From NCBI GenBank assembly GCA_001949185.1, contig BDGG01000004.1, positions 4,542,554 to 4,606,553 on the forward strand: DNA of 64,000 nt, read 5' to 3'. Source of the DNA: Ramazzottius varieornatus (Eukaryota; Tardigrada; Eutardigrada; Parachela; Ramazzottiidae). Positions 48,688-62,519 of the stretch are shown here, in pieces; within the stretch, counting starts at the first letter, position 1; every line of letters begins with the position of its first letter. A program made the position numbers and the translations under genes. Below the pieces are notes generated by a model. The model was not told where the DNA came from. It did not search any database and worked only from the letters and a program-made list of their open reading frames with translations.

Positions 48688-51600
48688 TTAGATGACAGCC
48701 AGGAAAATTGTGGTGGTTCCAGTTCTTGGCGGGTTCCCTCCATCGACCGCTATCACAGTTATCTGTAACACCAATAATTGAAAAGTTATTGTCTTTAGCG
48801 ATAATCGTGGTTAATGTTTTTGAATGATAAGCGTCTATACTTTGGAGTTTCGATATTACCCGACCGGACATGGCGTCCTTCCTGGACAATATATACGTCT
48901 ATTGCATACATGTACTGTTGCTGGTCAGCTCAATGTACTTCCTTGTTCGCTAACTCCGTCCAGTAATTCGCCATGTCCGGCTGATAGCTCCACCTGCTTT
49001 CCATCAGAGACTGTCCCGCATGCAAAATGTTCATGAAGTCTTCTCGATGGAACATTCTCAATACACACTTTCATTCGCGCTCTTTGCGTCTCTGGAATTT
49101 CTGAACCGCCATCCCACCCCTCATGCTCTTCGGCTTTTTATTTGTCGATAAAAGAGGCACCTCGAGTCTAGCTGGATCGACGTTACCTATCGATGCGATC
49201 AGACGACCTCAACATGCCCACATAAAAACCATCCCCGTTCGCTCATTATGAATAGTTTCACTAAGTGCAAGCTACGACTGTGTGCCGTATTGCACAAGTA
49301 GACTTGTCACTAGAGTAGACAACTTCTTACCGTAATGGTTTGGCCTCGGAAGGCAGTTAGGGGTTGGGAGAGAACAAGCTCTCCAGCCGAGTCGATACGG
49401 AAATACTGCTGCACCATGGCCACATTCCCGCCCAGCTCGTATCCTCGTATGTGGTTATTGGGATACTGAAAACAAACAGTGTTATGACAATTAGGGCGGA
49501 TTTCAGCTGCTTACAATCTGGTTTACCGTTTGGTCTCTATCCGTCGCTCGGACAGACAGTAGGCCTGAATCCAGGAGCACTGTCGAAGGTATGGTTCGCC
49601 GATACTCGAGTGATTCGAAGCGCGGGTTTTCGTCATTGACATCCTACAAAGACCAAGGCTCTGATCAATGGACAAAGAGTAGAGCGTTTTGGGGTGAGAC
49701 CTACCAGTACGTTGATGAAGACTACCGCGTAGGCATCGGGTGTGGTCTGATCGTTTTGCAGTGTGCCGATAACTAAACTGTAGTCTTCGCTAGCAACAGC
49801 ATCGGCATCAAGAACTGCACGCGACCGAACAATTCCAGTTTTCGCTTCGACCGAAAAAAGGTTGCTGTTACCGGAGCGCAGGACGTAGCTGACATCTGTC
49901 CTATTGTCGGGATAGAGTGCCTGGAAGAAAAAATGTGATATGAGTGCCGGGACGCAAGATCGGTAGACACACACGACATTTTTCTCCCAGGTGGCGCGCG
50001 TTCTCAGTGTTATTGGCCGAGAATGTGCGCCAAGTGAAAAACGAGCTCCTCGAGTCTGTATGCCAAGCGTCCAGATGATTCCCGAGAAAACTTCCTCGTC
50101 AAATCTAGGCAACTCGGTCTTCGTGCAATTACCTTGACTCGTGTGATTTCCGTGTTGAGCGGGCTATTCTCTGGAATGCCGGCGCAGTAGTACTGCTGTT
50201 GGAAGGTGGGTATAGAAGCCGGCGGACATGCAACGTTGATGGTCAGCGTCACAGTTGAGCTCAGGGTCGGGGTGCCATGGTCCGAGATTCGGACCGCTAC
50301 GAAGCGTGCCGGTGGGTCTCTCGACAATCCCATCGTTGTTCGAACCTCTCCAGTACTGGATACTTGGAAACCACTAGAAGAGGCAACTGTCGTGCATCGA
50401 GGAAAAAAGAGGAACCAATAAATTATTACCTGTTGTTCTCCAGGAAAAAGCTTACTTCCCCGTTACGACCCAAATCCCGGTCGACGACCTACCGTACGAA
50501 ATATTGTACACAAGGAGCTTTGTGATTGAAAATCATGGAAACTTACGGATAACTGGACTATGAAAGCGTTGGGCGTACTACAGTTAACATTGGCCACCAC
50601 CGGCTGCATATTGACCACTTCCGGTGCGTGATCGTTCACGTCATCAATCCGTACAAAGACAGCAGCTGAGCAGACCTGTAAACCACGCCAAGCCCGTTAA
50701 AGTTGCGAGACTGAAACAATTTACGACGTCGGCAAATGATTTGAGCAGAATATTTCTAGATCATTTCGCAGAAAGTCAGAATAGCGCAGGGGGTTTGGCG
50801 TCGACCACTCAGCGGTTACAGACTGTTTGTGCCAAACGACCGCGCCCAGCGGATGAGTTGAACAGTGGAACAAAAGGCAGCCGAGGCCGTTATCTGATCC
50901 AGGTGCCAGGTTTCCGGCTTGACTTCTCCCCTGCAGAATTCTTTCTTGTCGAAATCTAGTGTTTTAAATTTCTATATACTGTATTACCTGCTAAATATAT
51001 CTCGTTTTGAAGATCAGTTGTCCGCGACAAAAACTTCTCCATTTTGATGCAATAAAAAAAGGAAAAAACATATTCTGCCAAAATCATTTGCCGACGTCGC
51101 ACTTACTGAGCGGAAAACAAAAACCTACTGAGGCTGAACGATCGGTGGCACTGATGGTCAAGTTGTAAAAGTCGCGCGTTTCCCGATCGATCTCTCCGGC
51201 AAGCTTGAGTTCCCCACTGAAACACAAAGCAGCAAACATTGACGTCTAGTGTCCTTAAAATTGTGTCGGCCTCTTTAAACTTTTGTTTTTTACGCACGTG
51301 GAAGAATCCAGTAAGAATGCGCCGTCGGAATTGCCGCTACTGATACGGTACGCTACTTGCCCCAACGGCTGGGATGCTATAGTCGGTACGGTGGCTGTTT
51401 CGAAGATGCCAATGAGCGTTCCCACTGGCATATGTTCTTCCAGTTCGATCTCCAGTACCGCCCGCTGATCCGTCAAACCTGGTGCCCGAAGACCCAGGCA
51501 ATGCAAGGTGGGACTTTGGGGGACAAGCAGCGCCTTCCGCTCTGATGAGCCATCATCATTAGCCAGCGGCTGAACGGACGGCAGCGGGTTAGCGGCGTCC

Positions 51601-54600
51601 ATCACATTGACCCTGATCGATGTCTCGCAACTCTGTAATTATACAACCTTAACATTGAGGTGCCTGATAATAGTCGTACAAACACAACATGTTGCCTCGA
51701 TAATTTTGAAAGAGGGATAACGAATGGGGACTACTGACGGTGTAACCTAAGTTCAACCATTCACAAATGTTAAAAATCCCAGAGATGGTCTGGACCAAAA
51801 AAAAGGTTTTTATGCGCACCTGTCCGTAGATGTTGACAACGTTAATGTCCACGATGTATGTAGATTGACGTTGACGCTCCAGTGGAGAGATAAGAGCAAT
51901 ACGAGCAGAACTGGAAAGAAAGCAGGGTGTAATATGGCGCAGGAGCAACGCTGAAACATATTCTCCCATAACAGTTAGCACACAGCAGGATCTGTTAGTA
52001 TTATCCGTGCACTCGCTGACTCAAAGAGGTGGAGACCAAACACAAAATGCTTTCTCTGCCTTAATCGTACTTGGCGTTGATGTTGTCTATCTGGAATGGC
52101 TGCGAGTCGGCACTCGGTCGTAGCGAGAACTTAAGACTGGAATCCGGGTTGGGGTTCCTGGCCACCACCGTTGCCACTAAGAGCCCACTGCGATGCTCCG
52201 GTACATTGGCCACAGACGACTGGGGACATGTGGGAGGGAGATAGAGCGCCGTGCTGGTCGGGAGACACCGAACCACTATCTGCACTTTCACCGTGGCACT
52301 ACGTGGAGGAACTTGGCTATTATCAGCTGCTAGCACTGTCAGCTGGTACGAGGCTGGACTGCCGGACACAGGTCGCCGTGCTCGCAGTTCTCCGCTGGTG
52401 GCATCGATGAGGAAGACTTCTCGAGCACCGTCCGTGGCGTCAGCTATGGTGTAGAGCATCGAGCCTGGTTGGGATGTCTCGCCATCGCCGTCCTGGGTGG
52501 ATACCACCCCGATCAGGCCCATATGTCCACAGTTGATGCTGAAGGAGTAACCTGGCTGCAGGAATTGAGGCGGCTACGATCCAGTAAACACAATTAGTGC
52601 CGCAAGTCTACTCAGTACAAGACATTATAATTTTTTCCTCCAGCTGGATAACAGCAAGTGGGGCCTGGGCAGAAACAAACTCGGGAAGATCGTTTTTCCA
52701 AGTGGCGCGCACTTCTGGCCAACAACACTAAGAATGTGCGCCGCGTGAAAAAAACCAAACTAAAAGTCGTTTGCCGAGCCCTCCAATCATAAATGATTTT
52801 ATAAGCTTTCTATTTAGGTAATCATGAACATTCTCTACGTACACTGTAGGTGACGACGACCCCAGGGCAGTTGGGACGGATAGTCACTTGGACGGTAACC
52901 TGAGCGCTTCGGCGAGGGGATGCCAAGTCGTTCGCCAGCACCACGATCTCCCGAGTAGGGAGCTGGGCTGATAGAGGGCGTAGTATTCTAATCTGTCCGG
53001 TCACCTTGTCGATTATAAAATCTCTGTAGTGAGAAAATACTTTTTTAGTTCCCGGACGAGGAACGAGTACTTACAGTACATGAGTCACAAGATTATTACG
53101 TTGTTCCGGAAAGCGAATATTCCACATGAGAGGTCTGCACGTTGCCGGTGGCCGATACTTGGCCAACCACAGTGCCACCTGGCGCCGCACAGTCCACTGC
53201 GAAGCTTCTCGGACCGACGAAGGCAAGGGGTTGCTCGTCAGTGCTGCCGCCCAGAACGGTGATAGTCAGCATTGTGGTGCAAGATAGACCTTCCTTGTTG
53301 AACGCTTGAATGCTCAGGCTGAACGGGCTGACCATAGTTTCGCGCTCGACAACATTCCGTGTTAAAACTTGACCACTGCGAAATGTATACCAATTAGCGT
53401 TATGTCCCGTGTCCATCGACACTGTACATATAGTACCGCTTCCAGGCTCCAGCTAACTCAACATACCTGGGTGTGACGGAAAATCTGCTGGCATACGGTC
53501 CGCCAAGCTGATAGCGTAACGGACGGTTCGCTGGATCGAGAGCGGCCACTTGTGTGACTAGCGTGTTTGGAGGACTCTTTTCTCGGACGCGAAGACTGGT
53601 AGGAAGGGGACAAATTGGTGCCAGGTTCGTCTGAGCTTCCGAGCAGTTTGTCGTAATTCTTACATCGACTAAAACAATTCAACCCCCAAAATGATACACT
53701 TCTTAGCCAGTAGGTCAGTAACACAGCTTACCGGAAGCGGTTTTTTGCGGCGAGCCGGCATCTGAAGCAAAGACCACCACCTCATAAACATCTCCCTGGT
53801 TGTTATCGAGCGGCAACCGCGTCCGGATTTCCCCCGTTTCTGGGTCAATGACCACGGGACTACCAAAGGCAACAGGGTTAACAACCGGATACAAAAAGAT
53901 GGTGAAGGTTCGGAAGCCAAGGCCCGTTGGACTGACCTGCTGGGAGCCACACTGTACACAAGCTTGGCGTTCATGCCGATATCGTCATCCACCGCCGACA
54001 CTGTTCCGACATAAGTCAAGGCTTCTCTGCATTTCGCTCGAAACTCATATACAGTCTTTTCAAAGACGGGCGCTGTGAGAATAAAGGCTTTAGACTGGAC
54101 GGAGTTCAACACATTTTGAAGTGTCGAAATAACCTGAAGGCCGGCAACGCAACGTGCAACACTGTCATCTTAAGTTGCGCGCGCTTCCAAACTAGGAACA
54201 ATGGAAAAGTGCGCCACTCGAAATAACGATCCTGTACGTTCGTTTGCCTTCCAAATATATCGTACTGTGTTTTATCGGTTACCGTTGTCGTTGTTGTCAA
54301 TGATTGCGACGTCAACAACCACCTGACACGTTGCTTCAGAGGTGTCTTTTGCCACCACAGTCAAACGATACGACCTGGTTCTTTCTCTGTCCAGTGGACG
54401 ATTGGTGACGATCACACCGCTCAAGTGGTCGATAGTAAAGGCTTCTTCCCTATTGCCATCGACTATGTCAAACGACAGAGCATCTTGTCCGTCTGGATCG
54501 GTTGCCGAGACCTGTTGGACCTTCGTGCCAATAGGGTCTACCTCGTTGATGGCCGACGTGAGGACCGGTGGGGAGCAGACGGGAGCTCGCTGACATGGCT

Positions 54601-57600
54601 GGAGCGTCACGGAGATACCTGCCGTGGTGGTGGCACCTGACATCGGGTTTCGTGCCGATACCACAGCGGACTGCCTACGGAGTGGTAGCGGCATCGCATT
54701 CTCTCGCAGGCAAACTTCGCCGCTGTCCGGTGTTACCGTGAAAATACTGGAGTGAAAGAAGAGCGGTCAACATTCAGGAAGCTCGCCGTCAGACTTTAAT
54801 CGTTTTCCCATGTGGCGCACGCTACCAGCAAATAGCATCGAGAAGGTGCGCCACATCAGCATACGATCCAGTGGAGTTTATACGCAATAAACTTTTCCTT
54901 ATAACAGTCTAATACCGATCGGTTGACGACATGGAGTACTGTACTGGACCGCCGCCATTTCCTTCAACAGCGTTGACCCTGCCGAGGCACCTTATCGGAG
55001 TTCCGCAAGGAACATTAAACTCGTACGTGGGTTGCGCGAACTGCGGAGCACTTGATGGGGGAACGGTCACTTGGACGGTCATTTGGCAAAAGGCATTGGC
55101 CGCTGAGCTGGCTCGTACCGCAAACTGGAATGCCGTTTGACCACTGGGCAAAGGACTCAAAGATCTGGCTGTTTGTATTTCCCCGCTACATAAAGTTACC
55201 TTGAGCTCCTGCATCTACAGGCGTCATTCACACGAAACATGATAGAGAAGGAAGTTAATCGAATACCTTGTGGGGTTGACCGTGAAAGCGGACTGGTCAG
55301 GACCGAACAGCGTATAGGTCAGCCGATCCCCGTCCAGATCCGTGGCTGTGACCGTGCCCACCCGTGTGCCCTGGGGAGCGTTGGACGGCAGCTCAAAGCG
55401 ATACACCGGTTGCGAACACACGGGTGGCGAGCCGCAGCCGACACCGTCAAATGCCACTTTGACATGTGTCGTGGTCTTGTGGCCCGCTGGATCGGAAGCC
55501 GTAACGGTCAAGCCTTGCGACGGAATCACCGTCAGGACGGGCACTCGGCTCCTTATGGCTCCCAGTGAGTCAATGGTGAAAAACCTAGGATTCAAAGGCG
55601 GCAAATCAACATAGGTGATGCTTGAACTACTTGTTAAAGGTTCTTCCGACATACTCGGATGGTGTGACGGCATAAGTTAGCTGGTCTCCGTCTGGGTCGT
55701 TGGCTGGAACCACTCCGATGAAAGTATCGGCTGGTCCGCAGGTTGACGAGAACACGTACTGTTCCGAAGCGAAGACTGGACGCCGGTTAACTGGTGGCAG
55801 CTTCAGTATCAGTGTTGTGTCACAATACTGCGAAAAAACCCGGAATAACCAAAGCGGCACCGCCGAATTTCCACACCATGAGGTCACTTACAGCTCCGTA
55901 TGGGTCCATGGCTCTGACGACGTACTGGTATTCTACCATGGAAGCCAGCGAAACTCCTCGAGTTAGACTGACAATGCCGCTACAAGTACAAGCCATATCG
56001 GTGATGGAAGTCTAATGCTAGATTTGCCACCGAGGACGGGAGTGTACGTACTTCGAGCGGCCAACACTGATCAAGGGTACCCCACTGACTTCGTTGGACA
56101 AGACAGAAAACCGCAGAGGGTATCCGTTGGGAGATCCCACCCGCACGATGGCAATGGTCCTGTCCGGACCATACAGCTCCAAATTGCGATCCACGGTGGC
56201 GATCAGCGGTGTCAGTGCACACTGTAACGTCAAATTTACCGGCAGTACCGTCACGTCCACTCGACCATCACAAAACACCTACAACGAAGATACAGCGTTA
56301 AGTCATGTGATATGTGACATTACATGGCTAAATAGACGCCCATGTGTTGACCAGAAACACTGCAAGCGTGCGCCACTTGGGAAAGTAAACTCGACAAGGT
56401 CGGTTTTCCAAGTGGCGCACGGTTCCCGCTTATAACACTGAGAACGTGATCCACTTTAGAAAACACTGTTGCCGAGTCTATTTGCCCAGCTCTCGTTCTG
56501 CTGTATGTTATTGGTTACCGTCACGTCGTTAAGCATCGACCCTCTGAGGATCAGCTGGTAGGTTCTAGCGGGCAGACTGAACAAGTCATGCGTAACGACG
56601 ATGGTGCCGGTGGACTTGTCGATGTCGAAGTAATCTCCGGCTCCTGAAGTGGCGACGAGGCTGTAAGTATATTCTCCTGGTTCGGGACTGAGCTTCCAGT
56701 CGGTGACCACTGTGCCGACTCTGGAACTCTGCAGAAGTGAGACACTGCTGGGCGAGGGACAACTGGGCAAGGACGGCAGCCGACGGACAATGCCCACTTC
56801 TAGGACAATCTCGCAGGTCTGATCGGAAGTCGATTGAACAATGACGGGTACCCGCATCATCTCACCACCGTGCTCGCTCACTCGCTCGTTCAAAACGACA
56901 GAACCGCTGAACGGATCAACTGCCAGCACATTCCGAACATCCTCAGGAGCCATTGGCGAGATGCGATACGTTACGCTGCCCGAAGACGAGCCGGCTGTAG
57001 GGTCCTATGAGGAGCGAAAACTTAACTTTTCTGCTAATGTCAACAAATTTCAATTGCTGCTGTTCTAAACACAATCTCGCTATGGGTTTCTTTCTTATTC
57101 TTGCATATTCTATGAGAAAGGTTTCGCGAACCGGTATGAAGGCGATGCCCGTTCCAGGCGGAGCGTTGTCGTTGATTTGGGCACGAAGTACATCTGGGCA
57201 GTCCAGCGGACATTTGGGCACGTTAACAGTGGCAGTGGTTGTGGACAGCAAGCCGTTTCCGTCGTGTGCCCTGATTTGCAAGACGTAACGACCCTCGGGG
57301 ACATTCTCTGCCACTCGAAGTTCACCCGAAACTCCGTCCATCATAAAGTTTCTAGAGAACGAAAAAAGGGGTAACATCTACATCGGCCATGGTGGTGACT
57401 GCGCACGTACCGTTGTTCATTTCCTCCACTTATGGCGTAAGTAACCTTTGCTGGTTGGAAGCCTCCCGTGAGCCATACGGCCTGCCAGGAAACCGGAGAT
57501 AGATTTCATTCAAATGATATGGCAGACGGATGACATGCTAATTCTTACCGTTACTCGACCCACAACCCCTCCCAGTCGACCACAAACTGCCGTGAAGACG

Positions 57601-60600
57601 TAGGGGCTGCCCACAAACTCTGGTGGACGCTTGTGGCGCGTTATCGCCAAGTTAACGGATATCTTGCAGCCCTAGACCAAACGACCTGCGTTAGAATTCT
57701 TGATCGACTACTGCAGACTTTGTGACTGGATTAGTACCTCTCCACGTGCATCGAAAACGGCGACGACGAACTCGAACTGACTGGATGCCGCTGATGTACC
57801 AAGGGCGGGTATCGGCTGTCCCAGTGTTATTTCTCCGCTAAAAAGTAATCCTCATTAGAGCACATGATTAGAGCCTCAACAGAGGGCGCTGCAGCGCAGA
57901 AATCAAACTTACGTTTTAGGATCGACGACGACACTTAGGGGTGAGGTGATGGGAGCAACTAATCGGTAGAACAGAGACCCTGGACTGTCCTGGGTGGTTG
58001 AGATGGTACTGGGTATCTGGCCGATGACACTTCCAACCACGGCGTCTTCCGCAACTTGGATGGTCACGCTGGTTGGGCAGTTGAAGGGTCTGCACGAGAC
58101 CTCAACAGTGACCGGTACCTGCCTTCTTGTGAACCCCGATCCGGGCGTGCTCAGGCCGGCCAGAAAGCTGTAGACTTGTGTACCTCCTTCTACCAGTTGG
58201 TACCGGGCGCGAATTTCTCCTGTGGTCGGACTGACCTCAAACATCCTAGCGTGACATTCAACTGCACTTTCAATAACAGTCTGTCTGGAATATATGAACT
58301 GGGAGCTTCACGGACGAGCTCGACAAGGTTTCCTCAAGTGGCGCATGCTTTTATTGTTTGAGGCCGGAAGCGTGCATCACTTGGCAAACGATGTGGCCGA
58401 GTGTGTTTGCCGAGTTTGTTCGTCGAGCTCCCATTTTTACTTTGACCTACGCTGCTTGTGGTCCAGAAATGTCGAAGAAGGCGCGTGGATGGTTGCTTTG
58501 CGCCTGGAAAATCCCGATCAAGGTGGAAGGTCCCACGCACCCGACTATGAAATGGTACGACTGATTAGCAAACTCCAAAGCGGCTGGTGGGACCGCAGAG
58601 GAAAGAGTGAAGTTGACGGTGACAAAGACGCTGATGTCACAGAAAGTTTCTCGTCTTCGTTCCGAAGCAGGTTGGGTCGCTCGGACAACAAAGTTGGCGG
58701 TGCGGCTAGCCGATGGTGCAGGTGAGGACTGGAGGGCTGCCATAGTTTGACGACTGGATATAATACCACTGGAAATATACGGTAACAGTGTCTACACTCA
58801 TGTGTGGGAAGGATTGTTTATCGTGGAACGAACGGTTACTGTACGTTTGGGGCTGGACGGCAAAGACCTGGTCAGCACCGTTGGTCACTATCCGGTATGC
58901 CAAATTGCGACCACGAGCACTGATCCGGCCAATGATGGTTCCCGGTGGAATTCTTTCATCGGCTTCGAATGAGTAGTTTGGGGGAAGACAACGAAGCGCC
59001 TGCTCGCAATTGTTGTTCACCGTGACTAACGTCTGGGAGAAGGCGTTTCCTCCGTCTCGAGCCACTGCAGTAATCAAGTACCGCGGAAGTGTCAGTGCGG
59101 AGGAGGTCCGAAGTGCTCCATTTTGAGCAATCCAAAACAAGCTACAACGAAAAAACTGGATTACCGGTTCGAATGGCCGTCGTTCTGTTAACGGAAGCTC
59201 GGCGGAAAACTGGCAAAATTATTCTCCTGAGTGACGCACATTCTCAGTGTTATCAACCACAACTGTGCGCCACTTGAAAAGCGATCTAGTCGACCTTGCT
59301 CACACAAGTTGAACAATACCTTGCATCTGGTCCAGACAACGAATAGTTAATCTCTCCATAAACACCTTCGTCCGCATCGCGGGCCTACAGTCACAATACA
59401 CACTAGCCATCCGGGCAACTCTTCCCTTGGTTTGGAAGCTAGAAAACTTACGACTGCATAGCCAATGATATCAATAGGCCCCACGCATTCTACGTCGAAG
59501 ACGAGGGAACCATTCACGAAGAACGGCGGTCGGTTAGGGTAGGGAAGAGTGGGAGCTAAAATTGTGGAGGGTGCTGCACCATATCCGGGTAGTACCGCAG
59601 GCAGCGCTGCTTGGCAGCGAATAGATATGGTCACATTAACCACTGCGCTCAGTCCGCCACCATCCGTTACCATCACCGGGAACCTCATGGGAGCTTGCCA
59701 CCGGGAGACCGGCGTGTTCAACGTGATCAAGCCAGTTGTCGGGTTGACCGCCACATTCCTGCAAAAACATGAACGGGAAGCGTTGTTAGTTTGATTATTC
59801 ACAAATCATAACAAATGGGAGCTCGGCAATAAATCTGGATAATATTGCTGTTCTAAGTGGCGCACACTTCCAGCCAACAACACTGAGAGTGTGCGCCATT
59901 CAAGACAACCGTCTTCTCGAAATTGTTGGCCAGGTTCCCAAATATCCCAGCTGACCGTGCCGACAAGTAGAGTACTGAAACGTTTTACAATGGGCAATCA
60001 CATCCCAAACTTTGTTGGTACGCAAATCTTTGATGTAAGTTAACCTGTCGTTGACGGTGTAAATGAGCTGGCCCAGTAGCCCAACGTTGGGGTCTTTGGC
60101 TGCGACGGACCCCACCGGAATGGCGCGCTGATCACATATGCTAACAATGAACTCGTAGAAAGGAGCGGTGAATTGCGGTGAGACATTGTTGGACCTGGCT
60201 GTTGTTTGCGGCACCGGTGGTCCATATTGTCGAGAAGGCACCGGTGCGTTGCACAGGACATCAACGGTGATCTCCAGGGTAGTCTGCAGCTGCACTTCCA
60301 TGCCTTGGTCTCGGGCCGTGACGTGCATCGTGTAGTGGTCAGGTTCTGCGGGCAATGCCATGGAAGTGGCCAACGTCCCGGAAATTGGATCAATGTAGAA
60401 GCGGCTGATAAAGAACAGAGCGACGTGTCATTCTTTTGTTCGTATTGTACGGAATGGAAGGAACCAAACGTACCCTGGTGTGGAGTGGTCCTGATCCAGG
60501 TAGAAGTAAACTTGACCGTTCCTTCCTACATCGTCATCCGTGGCATGAATGGTGCCAATGATTGCGTTGGGTACGTTGCAGGGCACGGTGAAGCGGGTGT

Positions 60601-62417
60601 CTTGATACCCAACTTTCGGAGCATTATCGTTCACGTCAACGACCTCCACATAAACAGAAGACAGAACCTCCTACAGAAAAACCGAGCCGCACGACTTACT
60701 GTATATCCGTAGCACAAAGCGTGATAAGTCTGTCAAACGTATAAATCACTAACATTCCCGGTATGGTCCACAGTCCGTATGGTCAGATTATAAGCGCCCA
60801 TCATTTCCCGATCAAGTGGCGCGGCTACCGCTATCCGACCGCTGTGTAAACGAGAAACTTGAGGATCGCACGAGAAACAGGAAGTAAGTCGAAAGATCCA
60901 TCTTACCTGGGGTCGATCTGAAACTGTCGACGTTCATCCCCTCGAACAATACTATAGGGCGACAACGGACCCCGGACATCATTCCTCTAGAGGAAAGAAA
61001 AAATTACGGTTTATACCTAGACTTACAACATACGAAACCTCAATGAGTCCTCACCCTAACGATGGACACCGGAGTGCCAATGGGCGCATCTTCTCTGACT
61101 TGCGCTCTGAAGGAAGAAGGATTGATTACTGATGAGGAAGAAAGAGCGGGTGATGGTAGGCGAAACCACGGCTGCTCAGGGTTCCCAGTCGGCGCAACCT
61201 GAACACGACTATAATGCACACTTGCGTCCGCGCCAGCATGCGAAATGAAAAACTCAGGCTCCCTTGCGGCCCAGTTTGAACTGGTAGACGGATAGATGGG
61301 TAAGTATTCCGATGCGGAAGCATCGTTTTCCATTTCATGCCAGGCAGGTCTCGGAATTGCTGGGGTGACTGGAGTGCCACTTATGGGAAAATGAGCGATG
61401 GGTGGAGTTCGTGGGGTGGCTAGTACGTGAGCCGGCAGTCGCACTATAGGTATCGGAATGAAGGACCGATCGGGAATGAGCGAATCGAAGTGTCTAGGGG
61501 ATTCTGTGGTGGTGCCCAAAGGCTGGTCGTCTCGGGGATCCATCTCATGGAGGAAGGACCGCACGTCCGCTTCCGAAAGATCAGGTTGAATTCCGGTCTT
61601 GTTACTCTTGTCCAAAGCTTGAAGACTATCGAGCGTCAAGTTCCATGTCAGGAACTCTGGCTTCGCGGTTCTACTCCCGTCAGCCGCCAAAACCTCCTGT
61701 TTAGTGGTTTCGGTGAAAGAAGGGGAAGTTGTTGTCGAGTACTCCAAACCGAATATTGACAAAATTGTCGTATTTTGAACCTGTCAGAAAACATTCAGTC
61801 CACGGGGTTTCCGGTTGGCCGAGCTGCTGTTTTGAACTGAGCTTAACTTGTGTCAGAGAAAATCCTTTGTTCTGAATGTATTCATGCTATTTTCGAACTG
61901 GCAGTCGTTTTGACTAGAAATTAATGGGAAATGCATCAAGATGATACGGGACGTCGACGACTGAATTTTCCAGATCGTTTTCGCAAGTAGCGCAAGCGCT
62001 CCGCCAATAATAAACGGAAACGAGCGCCATTTAAGGGAACGATCTGGGTAGATTCGTTTGCCGACGTCCCATATCCTGAACGCCGGACGGTGGCGTTGGT
62101 GACGCTAACACAGTGATCAACAATGCTAGGATTAGATCAAAGTTCAGGGTTAATGCTAAGTCAATCACGCAATAGTTGCATTAATCCTGATACAGATTAA
62201 AACCTGGATGTGTGCGAGTAACAGTAAGCTGTCTACAATTGCTATCGGTAGAGTTCAGGGTCTGTCGGTCAACCCTAATCCCTGTTTGTAAGTTCAAAAC
62301 AGTTATACCCTATCGTGTTGAACTTACATGAAGTTCGGTGCGAGACATGATCGGTACTACAATCTTCAGCAGAAGGAAAAAGCGGAATAAAATCCAGAAA
62401 CTTCTTCGGCGTTTCAT
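48688..62417 (-). CDS. Giant cadherin-repeat protein with about 24 EC domains, mostly with intradomain cysteine pairs; no C-terminal membrane span
   Basis: Exons from 5': 62328-62417, 61055-61780, 60907-60986, 60754-60841, 60474-60670, 60045-60404, 59452-59758, 59320-59384, 58845-59141, 58451-58768, 57913-58245, 57738-57837, 57549-57671, 57411-57481, 57132-57351, 56519-57004, 56052-56278, 55892-55979, 55655-55827, 55267-55584, 54916-55185, 54283-54746, 53937-54072, 53732-53859, 53467-53668, 53100-53375, 52843-53023, 52071-52573, 51820-51910, 51298-51632, 51129-51216, 50547-50675, 50430-50488, 50133-50373, 49705-49920, 49527-49643, 49331-49465, 48688-48762. They total 8313 nt, 2770 aa, in phase throughout. 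A signal-type segment after MKRRR (FWILFRFFLLLKIVVPIM) and a ~240-aa Ser/Pro-rich region precede the EC repeats. Canonical linkers remain in DVNDNAP, IIDNNDNAP, DVNDHAP and DVNDENP; most others are replaced by Cys-containing linkers. The frame ends TTTIFLAVI-stop, at the last strand of an EC domain. Presumed adhesion or matrix protein. Confidence 0.88.
49949..50073. repeat. Palindromic intron repeat, copy 18
   Basis: In cadherin intron 49921-50132. Confidence 0.8.
50724..51099. mobile_element. 376-bp element with 19-bp perfect TIRs in a cadherin intron
   Basis: CGACGTCGGCAAATGATTT at 50724-50742 and its exact reverse complement at 51081-51099. The ends match the GGGACGTCGGCAAA-type termini of several short palindromic repeats in this window, so it may be a longer member of that family. 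No coding capacity. Confidence 0.75.
52660..52784. repeat. Palindromic intron repeat, copy 19
   Basis: In cadherin intron 52574-52842. Confidence 0.8.
54136..54252. repeat. Palindromic intron repeat, copy 20
   Basis: In cadherin intron 54073-54282. Confidence 0.75.
54777..54886. repeat. Palindromic intron repeat, copy 21
   Basis: In cadherin intron 54747-54915. Core CATGTGGCGCACGCT / GGTGCGCCACAT. Confidence 0.75.
56351..56495. repeat. Palindromic intron repeat, copy 22 with an extra half copy
   Basis: In cadherin intron 56279-56518. A lone right half (GTGCGCCACTTGGGAAA) precedes a full copy, so the order is right-left-right. Confidence 0.8.
58300..58432. repeat. Palindromic intron repeat, copy 23
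   Basis: In cadherin intron 58246-58450. Ends GGGAGCTTC / GAGCTCCC. Confidence 0.8.
59191..59310. repeat. Palindromic intron repeat, copy 24
   Basis: In cadherin intron 59142-59319, which it nearly fills. Confidence 0.8.
59817..59939. repeat. Palindromic intron repeat, copy 25
   Basis: In cadherin intron 59759-60044. Near-consensus left end GGGAGCTCGGCA; flanked by AAAT on both sides. Confidence 0.85.
61948..62070. repeat. Palindromic intron repeat, copy 26
   Basis: In cadherin intron 61781-62327. Ends GGGACGTCG / CGACGTCCC. Confidence 0.8.
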
Positions 62418-62519
62418 CTTGCCCCTTCCCGATGGACGAAGTATGTCCATATATCTCTCTGAAACGACAAGCAAATTCGATCGAACTCTGACCGTCTGAA
62501 CACAATCGAGACCAGTATA

